Below, in pieces: positions 45,374 through 58,989 of a stretch of DNA of 64,000 nt. The stretch's first letter is position 1. Each line of letters opens with the position of its first letter. Below the pieces are notes generated by a model, which was not told the origin of the DNA, searched no databases, and saw nothing but the letters and a program-made list of their open reading frames with translations. Source of the DNA: Nomia melanderi (Eukaryota; Arthropoda; Insecta; Hymenoptera; Halictidae); assembly GCF_051020985.1 (NCBI RefSeq), contig NC_135001.1, forward strand, positions 16,485,896-16,549,895, read 5' to 3'. The position numbers and the translations under genes were made by a program.

Positions 45374-47804
45374 TATTTCATTAGAAAGTGACGCGTATTC
45401 ATAGCGAGAAAATTTCTCGAGTGCAAAGGGTTAAGTGAGAGTAGGCGTCGGTTTATAAGCATAATTATCGCGATCAGCGGGTATACGCTGATATAATAAG
45501 ACTTGTTCGTTTCGCGACACCGCGGTACACTGGTAGTCCGAAGTGCTGTAAACGTAAATCAATCAATCGAGCGAATGGACCATTCTCTGCATCCCACCTT
45601 TGGTAATACCACCCTTCCGACTCCGGCCATTCATCGAGATATACTCTGGCATTCATGATATTCCGCACGATTGCGGGAGATTGAAGTGACTCGAAGATGG
45701 AAGAGCCACCATCTCTTCACCACTTCCCCTTACTAACACCATCTCGGCTCAGCCAACCTCGCTACTTCCGAGGAAGCCGATGGCGCCGGCACGGAATTAG
45801 CATCTCCATTAGACGTGGGGGCATAATACGATATTACCGGAGGTATACGGACACAGAAAGGAAGTGAGACCATAGTTCTCCATAGGCATTGCGACAATAG
45901 TTCCCCATAGGGACCGACTTTGCTTTCTGAACCTTCCGCTACTCTCTTTTGGAAAAGAAGAAAGACTATACCTCTAAGAAAAGGACATTCGGAGTTTCGA
46001 GTCGAACAAACAGAACACCATTATTCTCAGTTCTGATTACTATATAGTTCAGAAGGTTCCTAATTAATTATTATTTGTAGTATATTAACCTTTTTCATGT
46101 AAATGTGACACATAAAAATAGAACTCGTAACTATTTCTGAAAGCAACAGCATTTTGCGTGACGTTATATATCTTGCGTTTACGTTTAAATATAATCAGTG
46201 TTTATTCAACGTGCGCGAGTGTAGTTTTCCTGCATACAGTATGCCACAGAAATTAACACACTCCTGAAGTGAGTGACGCAAAAGCGGAAATTCAGAAATA
46301 TTAACTGGACCGTTGTCAGCCGAAAATTTATACATACAGCTTTGTCTAACGTAGAAAGAATATATAAAGTACTCGAAGTGTAATGTTTCTTAGAATATTT
46401 ATTACGGAAACCGGTTTTCGACGTTAATTCTATTTTCGCAACTCTGCTCTTGAAGATTTGAATTTCCATAAAGATCCGCAGTCTAGTTATGATACGCCTT
46501 GAATTCTTGAAGCTTGCATACGTCACGAAACAGCATATTAAATGTAAAACTATAGAACTGTTGAGCCGTCACGGCTTAATAGAGTCGACACATGCAGAGA
46601 CTTAAGCTCTTTACAGCACGGGGCGAAAAACGGCTCTTATTGTTTAGTATTTTAACGGCACATCGCGGCAATACTCATTGGCCTTTTGAAATCAAATTCC
46701 AAAACTTTCCTTTCACCCGCATGTGGCAGCCAGCGACGGGTTGTAAATGCATATTTCTGAAGGTGCGACCAAATGATATCCTAAGGACACTCGGTTCCTG
46801 GAGTTTGCCTGGAAGAAATTTGTATCCAAGCTAAAAACGTAGTCTCTGCATGTCTTAGGTAATAAGACAATTCGTTTCGAAAGCCCCTGATTGGGACTTG
46901 TCAATTTTGAAGATAACCAATCAGGGTGTTTTCTTAAATTTCGGAGCTGACGATCTGACTCGCAGATCGCCAGCGAGACAGACAACTCAAAACTTTCGAA
47001 CGATTCACATCATAAAAGCGCGTCTTAGTGTTCAGACATAATTGTACACACAAAAAATACAGTCCACTAACGAAGAAGCAATCGGTCTCATTTAATCAGC
47101 TCCAAGTAAGGACGCTGCTGTGAACACCCAACAAGAACAATAAGTAGAAAGTGATTAATAAATTCAGAGAATGTGCTTCATAGCACGGGTAGCCCATTTG
47201 TAATGGCACCTTACTACTGTCAGTTGAACAAATAGAGGATTATTGGGTCGCAGAACGATGACCCATCCGGTTGAACTTCCATTAAAGAAATGCGACGATA
47301 AAACTCTGCTGTTCTTGAAAATATCCATTTCTCCCGCGTCGTCGCTCTTACAGAAGTCTACACAGTGCAAAGAGAAGCAGTCCTTGAAAATGTTTGGGGA
47401 GCAACGTTCCCATCATGTAAAATGACTTACTAACGACTGCGGTATAATCGCTACGGTACGATCCTCGTCCGAGTTGTGTGTCCGTGGCTCGGTGCGCGAC
47501 CCGCGGCATAAAGTGGTTACGATGCACTTGCACCGTGAACCGTTTATGATCGGAATTAATGGCGGTTGCGATAACACTCAAAAGAAATCGTACCTTCGAA
47601 ACTTCGTAATGCGCCGATTCAACTTCTTGAGGACACCGGTCGAATTCTGACTCGCTGTTACTTCGATGGTTATCGCGATCCCGTTTTGCTAGTCAAAAAC
47701 AACGTTGCGGTTACCGTGTGGGGTAACAGTAACAGAGCTTTCACGGATATTAGTGAATATCCGTGGGAATGCTTCATCTAAGCGAGGAAAGGTGTTTTAA
47801 ATAA
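45374..47804. other. Mixed stretch with a solo TTAA end and short inverted repeat
   Basis: 45416-45434 (CTCGAGTGCAAAGGGTTAA) is a solo end of the 34411-type element. 45450-45960 is GC-richer. ACATGCAGAGACT at 46590-46602 recurs inverted at 46841-46853, possibly bounding a 264-bp insertion. 47160-47780 is GC-richer without a recognised gene. Confidence 0.35.
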
Positions 47805-48052
47805 TTAACCCTTTGCCCTATGATTTATTTCTTAACTATAATCGGTGCAACTACTTTATCATTAATAATTTGTTAGCAAAAGAAAGAATTCTGATGTTTA
47901 TTCTATGTCTATGCGTACTGTAATAAAACACGATTGATAATAGAAGAGTAATATTTAATTTGTACTTAAAAAAAATAAATAACACTTAGATTTCTCAAAT
48001 TCAGTTTAAAATCTTTATCAGTCTGATTCGATATTGTAAGTGAAGAAGTTAA
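47805..48052 (+). mobile_element. Family 1 TTAA MITE, reference-like copy
   Basis: TTAA at 47805-47808 and 48049-48052. It begins CCCTTTGCCCTATGATTTAT. The right subterminal part reads CAGTCTGATTCGATATTGTA. 248 bp, AT-rich, no coding capacity. It shares 26 or more contiguous left-end bases with the copy at 16015. Confidence 0.8.
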
Positions 48053-51000
48053 ATAATGATATTCGAAATAGAGAAACATTTTATTATTATTAATATATGG
48101 ACAGTTTTACACTTTTCTCGATTTTGATTTAAGAAGTTTCAACAGATTCGAAGTAACAAGAAAGTTTGGTGACAATTTAGGAATTAAGTTTTTCTTATTC
48201 CTGTGAGTAAATTAAGTAATAAACTTGGTAATAAATTGTAGATATTTATTAATATAACGTGCTCAGTAAATAGGTATTAATTAATCTGAAAAATGATTAA
48301 TTTAAAGGTATTGTGTATAATTCTAAAGCGGCCTTTGTTCCTCCTTATCATTGTGGTTATTGGTTCTCCGCGATTATAGAAGACCATTCAAGCATCGATA
48401 AAGAGGTTAACTGTGCTGTTCGGAAACTGCATTAACGAGAAAGTCGCTGACACAACCCGGCCAGCAATCTTGAGCCGGCATTGACGCCATCGACGCAGAA
48501 ACTGCATGAAAACTTGAAAATAATTTCGCTAATGCCATGCCGAAGGAACCGGAAACCGTCGAGTCGTGGAGAGAAGAAAGAGAGTCTTCAAGGTCTGTCC
48601 TCCTCCCATTCCTGTATCCCTTTCTCTTCTGAACAGTTCGCTTGCCGCGCGAGTTTGGAATACCAAGTTGACTGCAAAGTTTTTAACTAAGTTTGTCGGT
48701 TCCCAGCACCCATGCCGATTGCCTTCCTTCCCTTTTATGTCGATTCTTTTGAGGATGGCCCTTCGTGTACTTTCTCCCATGAAATTTACCCGAATAACGA
48801 GCCAAACCCGAGGTTAATTCGAAAACGAACCGTTTGAACCGCTCGTTTGCCACGGACAAGTTTTTATTGTGCCGTTAGCAGTATGGGAAACAATGGATCC
48901 ACTACGAAAATTGTTTCGAAATTCGTAAGAAAATCAGTGATCACAGTTTCTTTTTCCCGCGCACCTGTTTTTTCGTCTTTCGTGCGAAGTTCAAACTAAT
49001 TTGGCAAATTAATCTCTGCAGTCACGTCGATAATATTAAACAAACTTTCGTTTGAAAATGCATATTGTAATAAAATTATGCATATAACCTTATTCCGTGA
49101 CATGAATAAATGAATTGGTGTATAGAAAGGTACCTATGTTACATTTCATACATTTTTAATTTTGTATCGCAGTGGTTTAAAACGAATTATATTCTAGTAA
49201 ATATAAATGTGATGTAATTGTCACTTGGTAGATGTATCGTAATGCAATAATTTAATAACAGCTGTCTAACTTAACGATGAAAATTGACTTAAAGGTACAA
49301 GAATCAAAATGTAAGGATATTTTACAGTTTTGTCCCTAAAAATTAGCGACAGGAATTAAAAAATTCTCAGGTGAAAGATATTTAAATTTCTTGTCAGAAT
49401 ATAAAATGTTCATTTGTGCAGTTCACAGATTGCAAATTTATACAGATATTTTTTCGAATCCTCAAAATTCAGTATAAATAATAATAAAGTAGTTTAAAAT
49501 GTTTAATGATATTTCCATATTCTTTGGAGTTTAATAGAATTAACGAAGCAACGAAATATACGTTCAATTCCAATTTACATAAATTATAAGGATAAGCATC
49601 ATAAAGTCTTACACGTTGGGAATCACTGTTTCACGTTTAATGCCAGAGACATGAGAACTTATAGTTGAACTTTCAAAGGTATTTCGCAGATTGCCGGACA
49701 TAAACAATTTCCCTTAGTATTCGGACTTTCCGTGAAAAATCTTACAACTTTTCCAGTCCAGTTTGTACGCTCTAGGTTAAAGTGATTTCTGTTCTTGAAA
49801 GTTCGCTTCTCACGTAGCCTTACTCGATCGTGGCCAGGTGCAGTAACGAACGGCCGATGGATTTACTGCGGGATGAAATAAAAATTTCGTAATTAAGTCA
49901 TCGACCGGGATCATTTCGACGATCAATTATCGTCAACGACAATTGACCTGTTTTCGGTTTACACTCTTTAAACGACCAACTAGGAACTTTCCTCGTGCCG
50001 GCATTCGCGACAGGCAGTAAGAAGAAAATTAAGGGCGCCGCTTGTCGGGAAAGGGGGTGCGAAAGTACATTTTATCGAAGTACCCTTTGAAGTCGAAGCG
50101 AACGAAGAAAAATGAAAATAATTAAGAGCGCAGAAAGCTTTTCGGTAGATTACCTTTTTCTCACTGTGCCGTTTACATTATTATTGTTACAGTTTCTTTA
50201 TATTCCTTTGCACAATTATATTTTTCACGCTGTGTTCACAATTTTAATGAAACAAGATCTTTTGTTCGGGAAATGACGAAACATATGATTGAATTATATT
50301 ATACGAAAAGTACATATTCAACTTGCAAGAATTATGTAGTACTACAAAAGAGAAATAGTTAGTTTCAATTTAACACTTGTATGTATGTAGATGTAACAGC
50401 GTTGAAAATGTGGGGTATATAGATATTGCAATTACATGCTACAATGCACCATCGCGAATTAACTTCACGGTGAATTTAGTATAGTATACGCCTCCAGAAG
50501 TAATCTGCGTATTCAATACAATTTATACCTGTTGCGTAGGAATCTGCCGTTAAATGTATGTACCTTCTGCAACATTATATTCCCGAAATGAGAGGGAAGG
50601 ATATTATTAAATTAAATTGATGATTACACACAGTTTATGAACCGAATAATAATAATAATAAACCCTTAATATCATGCTGGTTACGAGGAAGGATCCTACT
50701 GGAAATTTTACAGTAAACATTTTGAGTACTGACAAAATTGTTTTTTAGCTTCGAAATTAGTTTTGTGTATCTTATCCCTAAATGAACATCGTTTTCGAGG
50801 TAGAAATATACTGATTTTCTTAATTTTGCAAATAATGTACATAGAACTAGAATAAGCTCTAGTTACTGTTTTGATTAAGACACTCTTATAAATCAAATAG
50901 ATTTTGAAATTGACATACTTTCAAATGTAATTTAAATTAAGAGTACCAACAGATTTGTTGAGAACGTTTATATTTAGCATTGATGTTATTTGAATAGTTT

Positions 51001-52717
51001 CATGGATTTTAATAAATTTAATTTGGACACAATAATTCTCCGTTAAGGTTTATTTGGTTCAGGAACAAACTTTTCATTTTAAACGTACTTTTAATTATAG
51101 TAATATAATTTAGTAGCAATGCTTCATGTATTACAGAAATCATTCTATATGAAGAAATAAATTCAATATATAGAATAAAATTCGTTTCGTTAGTTATGTC
51201 GAAAGTAAAATTTTATCTAAGAAAATCTCGGGCTATCTATTCCACTCATCTTTTCTTGTGCTACGGTTTCAGAAACACTATACATTACAATCAAGTCATA
51301 AACATGTTACTATCCTTAATATTCACTTACAATTCACTTCAATTTAAAAGACCTTACTACAAAAATTTTCTGAACAGTGCACGGAGACTAACCTTAGAAA
51401 AACTAAGAAGTTATTATTTGTACCCACCATGAAAAACAGCTATTCAGTCTCATGTTCATATTAAAGAGCAATCCTCTTTACTTGACTAGTATATTATTTT
51501 TCAGACAAAGTAATGGAAGTTAATGTTCATTTACGCAGGTAATTTTTCTTAACACATCTTAACGATTTTATATTCTTCAGCTGAATACCGGTAACGCAAA
51601 CCTACGTCATTTTATATGTTTTTAGAAGAATTTCGATAACGCAATTCCACGTCATTCTACCAGTTTTAGAACAATGATCGGTCACTTAATCTTACATTAT
51701 TACAAAATTTTTGATTTATTAGATTTCATTTGGAATAGTAGATCCAAGGAACAGAAACAAGCTTTGGGAAATTATATGCAGTTGCGAATCCATTCACTCC
51801 TGCAGGTGAGTTTAATCTGTGTCACCTGTTAGTTCGATGTACCAAAAGCAGTCGTTATGTAGGTCGCCAAGTAGTATCAATCTAGGTCCGTTCCTCCGCC
51901 GTCGACGTCTAAAGCTAACAAAATCACTGTACCTTAACAAGCGCATGCATTCGGTCGGCGAGTCTTAAAGTCTGGACATCGGCATCGATGTAATCCTTAA
52001 ATGAAACACGGCGCAAGGACTTTTCAGCGATTTCGATCAAGGCGAGCTCAGCCAGGGCAAACCGCCACTGAGGTCAATGCAGAGAGGGCTGCCGAGATCA
52101 ATTTGCACACCGTTGCGCGTGACAGTAGCGCCAGCGAGCCAATTCACGCGGGTATAGTAATTAAACTGCGGTTTAGCGTGACCGGAGCACCTGCAGTTAC
52201 CAAATTGCAAGTTATGTCGCGTGTCACTCAACAGTGCCCAGCCTCTAGCGTTCCATATGTATCCCAGGTAGCGTTTAAAACGTCGAGTTCGGAAAATGAT
52301 CTGAATTTCAACTATGTTCCGGGGGAAAAAAGGTCCCCTCGCATAGCGCTGCAAATACGGTCCTGATAATTAAAACTTGCCGGACGGTTAATTATTCGGG
52401 AACGTTGTTGCTCGACTAAATTTATTTAGCGGAAACGATTATCGAACTCGCGGTATACAAAGGTATGAAACTTTGAAAAGCCTGGACAAATGGCGCAAAC
52501 AGGATCCCTGAAATTTGTTCATAATTTCCATCATTTGGAAGGACTTATCTTACAAAGAGTGTAATTTAAAATTATACTTACACTCGTGTACACTATGTTA
52601 TATCTGAATTTATTATTCAAACTATTTTCTGTCTGTATGATATAAGAAAATGGAAAATGGTATAGCAGAACTTAAAAATAAAGTGCACACTCCTCAAATG
52701 CAGGCCAAATGCACTTA
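48053..52717. other. Long stretch, mostly AT-rich, no gene
   Basis: GC-richer patches at 48370-49020, 49800-50110 and 51870-52440 alternate with AT-rich DNA. 49860-49960 contains several TAATTA/CAATTA-like sites. The 121-codon plus-strand frame 52001-52366 and its 105-codon antisense partner have no recognisable domain. A short (AAT)n run lies near 50646. No tRNA, rRNA or clear element ends seen. Confidence 0.35.
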
Positions 52718-52859
52718 AATATAATCTCACGAAAAACTGAAGCAAACCGAAGAAAAATTACACGTTTATCCGAAAAAGAATAATTTATCGTTGAAAAAAT
52801 TAGTACCACTTTGACTCTTTAAGACGGTGTGTATTCGTCGAACCCAGTTAACTGGTTAA
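52718..52859 (+). repeat. Dispersed repeat D, copy 2 (uninterrupted site)
   Basis: ACTGAAGCAAACCGAAGAAA, AATTACACG, TTAGTACCAC and GTGTATTCGTCGAACCCAG-TTAA-CTGGTTAA align with copy 1 at 41136-41240 plus 41484-41495. It retains the single TTAA that is duplicated around the MITE in copy 1. Confidence 0.65.
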
Positions 52860-55102
52860 AGCCATGAAGACATTATAACAACACGTAATAAACGTTGCAT
52901 TGATAACGAAGGAAACGCTAACACTAACCTAAACAACAGCGTACACAGCAACACATCTGTGCCAGTTACAAACTAATCATATCTCCTCTCCAACACGGTA
53001 AATTACATTTTTAAAAAGACGGATGAAATTCGATTCTACCTAATTCGCGGGGCCGACCAGTAAAGATAATATCTTATTTCCAATCTAAATAAATCCATCG
53101 CGATAACCCCACGGGGGTTCGAACGATCGATCTTTAATTCGTTAGATATAAAGCGCGATGAAAGTAAGCCCCTTAGCCTTCTTTTCCCACTTTCCGCAAA
53201 ATTCCATTAGGTTCGCCGTCCTTTTCCACGCGCCGCCGGTAGACGATCGGCTGTTTCTCTTGTTCCACGGTGATGCTCGGAGCTCCAGCAACGCCGACGT
53301 CGACGGTGACGGCGGCGGCACCTTCGCCCGTCACGGCATGGCGCTGCGCGGCGCGACGCGACGCGTGGATTTGCGGTCGCCACGACAATTGATTTACACG
53401 CAAACACGTACTCGGCAGCTTCAACACGGGCGATAATGCGTGCATACGTATATATGGTCAGGCTCGTGTAGACCCGACAGAGACCCGTCCGTAGCAATCT
53501 ATCTCCGCATTTCCACCCGGGAATCACCCTCTTCGCCGATCGTATACAATCCGTAATTGTTGTTCCACCCCGTTGCTTTAGCCGAAGATTACAATGCGAT
53601 CTTTCAGGGAATTGGGATTCCCCGGTTCGCCTCCTGTTCTCGGTATCGGCCGCGCCGACCAATGAGAATCGAATCCGTCGCCTGTCGTTGTCGCGATCGG
53701 AATCCGATTGGACACCGCCGAGGAGAGAACAGAAATAATAGATGCGACTAACGCGATTCGATTTGCGAGCGAACCCAACTCGATGCTTCTAATATCCGTG
53801 ATCCGACGAGATCAATGTTATTCTGTAATTATTTTCTGGATTTTCTGGACGGCTTTCATTGGTGCTCGCTGGACCGACTGAACGCCGACCGGAGTCCGCG
53901 GCAACGTTACCAACCGTTCAATAGAGTTTAATTAACTTTGAGATCGTTTCTTTCTTGGGGATCAATTGTTTTCGGAGCGATAGTTAGGAGATGGTATTCT
54001 TATGTCGAAATATATGTCGTTTACGTACATAGTTCGGTGGATTCAAATGGAAAGTGTTCCATTTCTTAGAGAAGTTGTTTCAGATGAACGTGTAGTTCTT
54101 TGTTTTGCTCTGATTTTTCATTAAAATATACCTTAGGTGCATTCGTCCTGCGTTTAACGAGTACGCACTTTATTTTTTGATTTTATTGTGAGAGATTTTT
54201 CAAATTAAATGCCACAGTCAACAGGTTAACTTAATTTTGTCCCACAGTGAAACAAAGAAAGTTTCGACAGTCTAAGGGTTACGAAAAATTAGGCAGAACG
54301 CCAATGTATTATCGCCAAGTGAATTTTAATAAAAAGGTGTATCACGGACGGGAATAAATAGGAAAAAGAGTGGAAGCGAGAAGCGCCACGGCGTTGGCAT
54401 TGCGGTCATCATACCTTGCCATCTTCATAGCGGGCTATTTCTAGGCGCAATCGATTAATCGAACAAGACTTAAGTATGGGTCTGGCCGCACCTGGTGCTC
54501 GTCCATCACCGGGAACGCAACGTACATTTATGTACGTACATAGGCCGGCCTTGCGAGTAGAAAACTTTCCCTCTTTCAACAGCGCCAGCGTTCGTTAATA
54601 ATCGATTATGAAAGATGACGGTTTCCCCGTATCGACTCGGTTCTGCCGGCGGAACTTATTGTTTTAAAGAAACTTTAAATTTATCGTGAAGTTCTTGCTT
54701 GCTCGCTCGCTTGCTTGCGGGTGCAGCCGTGTCGGAATTAATCCCTCATTCATCATCTAGGATGCAAGGCGTAAAGCATACTCAGGCCTGAGCGGAGGAA
54801 AACTGAAGCGAACCAACGAACCGGGATGGAAAAGGGCAAGCGCGAGGCGCTTACGGGACGACAGGGACGAAGGAGAGAGAGGGCACGCTTGCTATCCGAG
54901 CGCTAAGCCGTGATTAGTTGTTGCGGCTGCGAAAAGGTAATCCGTTTTTTTTTTATATTCTTATTACTTCGAACTAAGCTCGTGCTTTTACTAAATGTGA
55001 GCATTATTTTCCGCGGCGCGTCGGTCGGCGTGGATACCAATTTCGCGGGAACTTGTTGCCAATTCTCGGTAGTTTAGTTTATGATGACCGCATTATTATT
55101 TG
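52860..55102. other. GC/CpG-rich islands (52940-53940, 54340-54950)
   Basis: The first island is among the most CpG-rich parts of the window (GCGCGGCGCGACGCGACGCG near 53343). It holds antisense-overlapping arginine- or proline-rich frames up to 151 codons without domains. The second includes a TTGC/TCGC simple run at 54693-54718 and a poly-T of 9-10 near 54947. Candidate regulatory islands, no gene called. Confidence 0.35.
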
Positions 55103-55351
55103 TTAACATATTGCACGCTGGTTAAATGTCAGCCCTATGTGGTACTTGGCTATGAAGAATGAGCAATTTAAGAAAATATTAAAAACTTCATATACTTTCG
55201 TAAAATAAAAGGAAATATGTCATTTTTGTTTCTTGAAGCGAAACGAATGTAGAAAGAAATAAACGATGGTAAGTACAGATCAATGCGTAAGACATGCATA
55301 CATACAGAAAAAAGTCCCGTATTATTACGGGACCGGCGTGCAATGTGTTAA
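55103..55351. mobile_element. TTAA element, 249 bp, with subterminal hairpin
   Basis: TTAA at 55103-55106 and 55348-55351. The left end CATATTGCACGCTGG and the right end, read inverted, CACATTGCACGCCGG, match at 13 of 15 positions. Next to the right end lies a perfect 20-bp hairpin (GTCCCGTA, TTAT, TACGGGAC; 55314-55333). A weaker palindrome, AGCC-GGCT, occupies the equivalent place on the left (55131-55152). AT-rich, non-coding interior. piggyBac-type by its TTAA flanks. Confidence 0.7.
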
Positions 55352-58300
55352 GATTATAGAAATTAAAAGTAGGGATTAACTTGTAGACGAATAGTGGTGT
55401 ATGAGTGGATGTGGAAGCTTACAATGCTATGTGTAACTGCCACGCTGGAATGAAAATTAATATTTTATTAATGTTAAAAAGGATTTACTATTTTTATTTG
55501 ACATATTTATTCAAAGTACTATGAAATATTACATTATAATATAAAATTACCAGTTTCTGTGTACCATTCATTTTTAAATAAAAATATTTGTATAATTTGA
55601 GTGCATTTATTAGAATGTATTTATTGCTACTTAAGGTAGTTGAAATTTGTATTAACTGTATTAAATGTTCAACATTTTCAATAATAGTTGAAATGTATAA
55701 TTTAAAAAAAGTATTATAAATAGAAAAGAAGAAATTGTTGATAAATGAGTTAATAATTAGTGATTGTGCTGTTTCAGAAATGACCTTAATAATTTTCTTA
55801 GAAATAATAATCCTAAAAGAATGATTGATTATGTTATTCAATGTTACTACTGGTTCTTTAATGTAATTAATGTAATCTTTAATGTAACGTCGAAAAGTTT
55901 ATTGAGGAACCTTTAGCAATTGTTTATTATGTCTTCAAGGTGACATAGAAACTATGGTCAAATAATATTATTTTAACCGAGTTAGATAATTCACAAACAA
56001 GCTGTTGTACAACATCGAATCAATTTACTCACAGAAATTCATATAGTTGCCAAAATGTCAATATTGAATTTGTCCTGTCCGAGGCTATCAATAACTAAAC
56101 ATACCTTGCTCGTTGATTCTGTACATAAAACACTTACTGCATACTACCGTTAAACGAAAACTATCACTAAAGTAAAAAATGAAGTAAAATTATAGCTCTA
56201 ATTAAATAAGGGAACGTAAATGTTTTTAAAATTACTTGTTCATTCATAGCCATGTGCATATAATTTTCAATAACAAATTTTGTTACCGTTTAAATGTATT
56301 ATTGCTTCCCTAAACGATGTTGATAATTAACAAACGACTGTACTCTTCTTCCCTTTCAGTTGATTTGTTAAAACTGTGTTAAAGTTGTTTTAAAACTAGG
56401 TTAATAGTCTCCGGGATGTTACTGTATTCGAAGAGTACTTGGAACAGACGTTCACTGATCTGACCTTTTCAACTAAACGAGACGTTAAGTCCAAGGTGTA
56501 TCCTTATTGTTACAAACTTTCGTGTTTCTGCTGACCATCTGCGCTTACTGCTTCGTCCTTAACGGCGACTGACGTAGCATAAAGCTACGACACAGCATGC
56601 GCTGTCAGTGATTTCAACGAGTGTTCGTTGCTCTGATTCAAATCTCTTACAATGTGCCTATCCCGTGAAGCTTTGCGTGTATGTACATATATGTATGCAA
56701 CATAATTAATGTTGTTTGCAAAGTCTTATGAAAAACTATCTTTTAAATCATGAATATGAAACAATATTTAACGTTATTTGAATCGATACTAATTCTGGAA
56801 TGTATCTTTTTCAGCGTTATTATTTTGTTATTTAAAGACACGCAGATAGAAGATATTAAAGGATACAAATATCAATTCTATTACATTACACGTTACATAT
56901 GTTATAAAATTTACATCTTAACTTACCTGTTGAGGTATACGTTGCCAATTAATTATATTAAATGTAATTGATTAATGAAAGTAGGTATATCTTCAAGAAG
57001 TGATCAATAAAGATCCTAATTATCTATAATGTCGCTAAAAACGAATACCTATCATGAATTAAAAAAGGTAATATACATTTTCTGACGTACTTGTTAACCA
57101 ATTACGTAATTGCGTCCGACGAGTATACACGTCATCTTAAAACTAAAAATGTCGCTAATTCTTCCAACAATCAATTATTCATTTTTTCAGGTAAACATGT
57201 AATTCTTCTTCGGTTTGCTTCAGTTTTTCGTCAGAATATATTACAAGTGCATAAGAGATTTTCGAAACTAAATTCAACATGGGAAAACTATTTAATGAAA
57301 ACTGAGAATTACCAATTAATTTCACTGATTGAAAAAGAGACTTCACTCATTTCATTTTGTATAAAGATCCATAGTGTTCAACGATAACTGCGAGTAATCT
57401 CGTAGAAATTTAAGAGAATCTAAATTCGACAGTGCGAAATGCGAGGACATAAACATTATTTTCCGAAGCAGCGTAGCAGAACAAACAATTTTTCGCTGGA
57501 TGCCGGTTTTGCTACGAAAAGCAGCCGTTAGTAAACGCGCGTTTTGCGCGTTCGAGTAGTAAATCAGAGTAAGTGGGTGAGAAGGACCTCGAACAAGGGA
57601 TAGGTATCGAGGGTTATCGTCACTATATCACTGACGGGTCGTTCGTAAGATATCTAAGCTGCTCTCGCACGAAACTTTATTGCAGGGTGAGCCAATTATA
57701 GGTCCGTGGTCGGCGAGCACAATATATCGAGTACTTTCAAGCAAGTGGATTCGACGATATACTCGATTCGAGAATGTATCGAGCCACTTAAACCATTTAA
57801 CCAGAGCGATAGAGAGAAAATACAAGCATCGTCGACGCTCGCGCCCTTTGAAGTTTAACCTATCCTCGAAAATGTTGAATAACGTCAAACATTTTCGCGT
57901 TCCCGAATAATTTCCATTGAAAACCCCGTAAGTTTACGTTCCGAGAGTAACAAATATTCGGTTAAGAGGATCTCTTATTCGACAAGTGGGGCAGAGTGCA
58001 AGCATAACACGTTTCTATTGCAGCATGCGGATAATTTAATAAACGATGTTTCGTGCACCTTCTATCTTCAAATAAATATCAACGGACATAACGATCTTCT
58101 TTTACAATACGTGAGAATTATTTTGGAAGAAATTCTTTAATTGATTTACGTTTATAAATTCTTCTACCAATTTTATGTATCTCTTGCGTACCTATCGTTA
58201 TTAGTTTGTTAAGGATTATTTTGCTAACTAATGTTGCATTGAAACAAATGTAGGTTTCTTATATTTTTATGTTGAAAATATAATTCTCTTGAAAGGCTTA

Positions 58301-58479
58301 TCTAAAACACTTGAAATAATCATTTTTAAAGTATAGAAAATTTGTTTATTATATTCTTAATTGTTACACCTTCGATACAACTCACCGTCAGGTAATGTTC
58401 TCATTCTGCGATGCAATTATAAAAGCTGTAAATCTAAGGAAGCATAAAATGTTGAACTGTAACTCAGGTAATTTTTCTT
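55352..58479. other. AT-rich stretch with several weak small frames
   Basis: Small frames at 55494-55841 (minus), 56750-56971 (plus, hydrophobic) and 57091-57387 (plus, 98 codons) are AT-driven and unrecognised. At 57190 CAG-GTAAAC could be a splice donor, but no flanking exon structure is convincing. 57400-57960 is GC-richer. No RNA gene identified. Confidence 0.3.
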
Positions 58480-58690
58480 TTAACACTAAAACTACCAGAC
58501 AGTTCAAAATGACGGATTCCTGAGTTTTTCTTTTTGCAATTATTAAAAAGATAGAAGGCGTTTCTCTGAAAAATTATTATAGAAATTGATTTAACAGTAG
58601 GCAAACTAAATCGTAAATCACCGGAAATCTCGGTAGATGTACTCTTGGAGTTTCTATAGAGAAATTTCAAAAATCAATTTATTAATTCTT
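58480..58690 (-). mobile_element. Family 2A TTAA MITE, one end truncated
   Basis: TTAACACTAAAACTACCAGA starts at 58480. The interior is the reverse complement of 42757-42982: CATTTTGAACTGTCTGG, TCAGAGAAACGCC, ACTCCAAGAGTACATCTACC on the minus strand. The distal end is lost near 58690. Confidence 0.7.
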
Positions 58691-58989
58691 ATAAGAATCC
58701 TACACAAAACTTATTCTGCATAGATAAAAAACGAATTCATTCTCTATGCAATTCTTATCAATCTCTATTTGAATTACGTAACCACTTGATGAACAATTGA
58801 ACCAAATTCAACAAGATCACAATAACTACGATAACTGAAAATATCCAAGGGATCATGAATTCATTTAATAAAATTGGTTTCAAATATCAATTTATTAAAA
58901 GCAAAACAGGCGCTTATTTTATGCTAATTATTTAGATTTCTTACTATATTTTTGATTCTAAAAATTAACATTTATGTTGAAATTGTTTG
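58691..58989. other. AT-rich non-coding stretch
   Basis: No feature seen. Confidence 0.3.

Noticed and set aside
52001..52366. 121-codon plus-strand frame, fairly protein-like
   Set aside because: A 105-codon antisense frame covers the same DNA, and no domain, splice site or start context supports it.
53105..53125. GGGGGTTCGAACGATCG as a possible tRNA T-arm
   Set aside because: No acceptor stem, D-arm or anticodon arm could be assembled around it.
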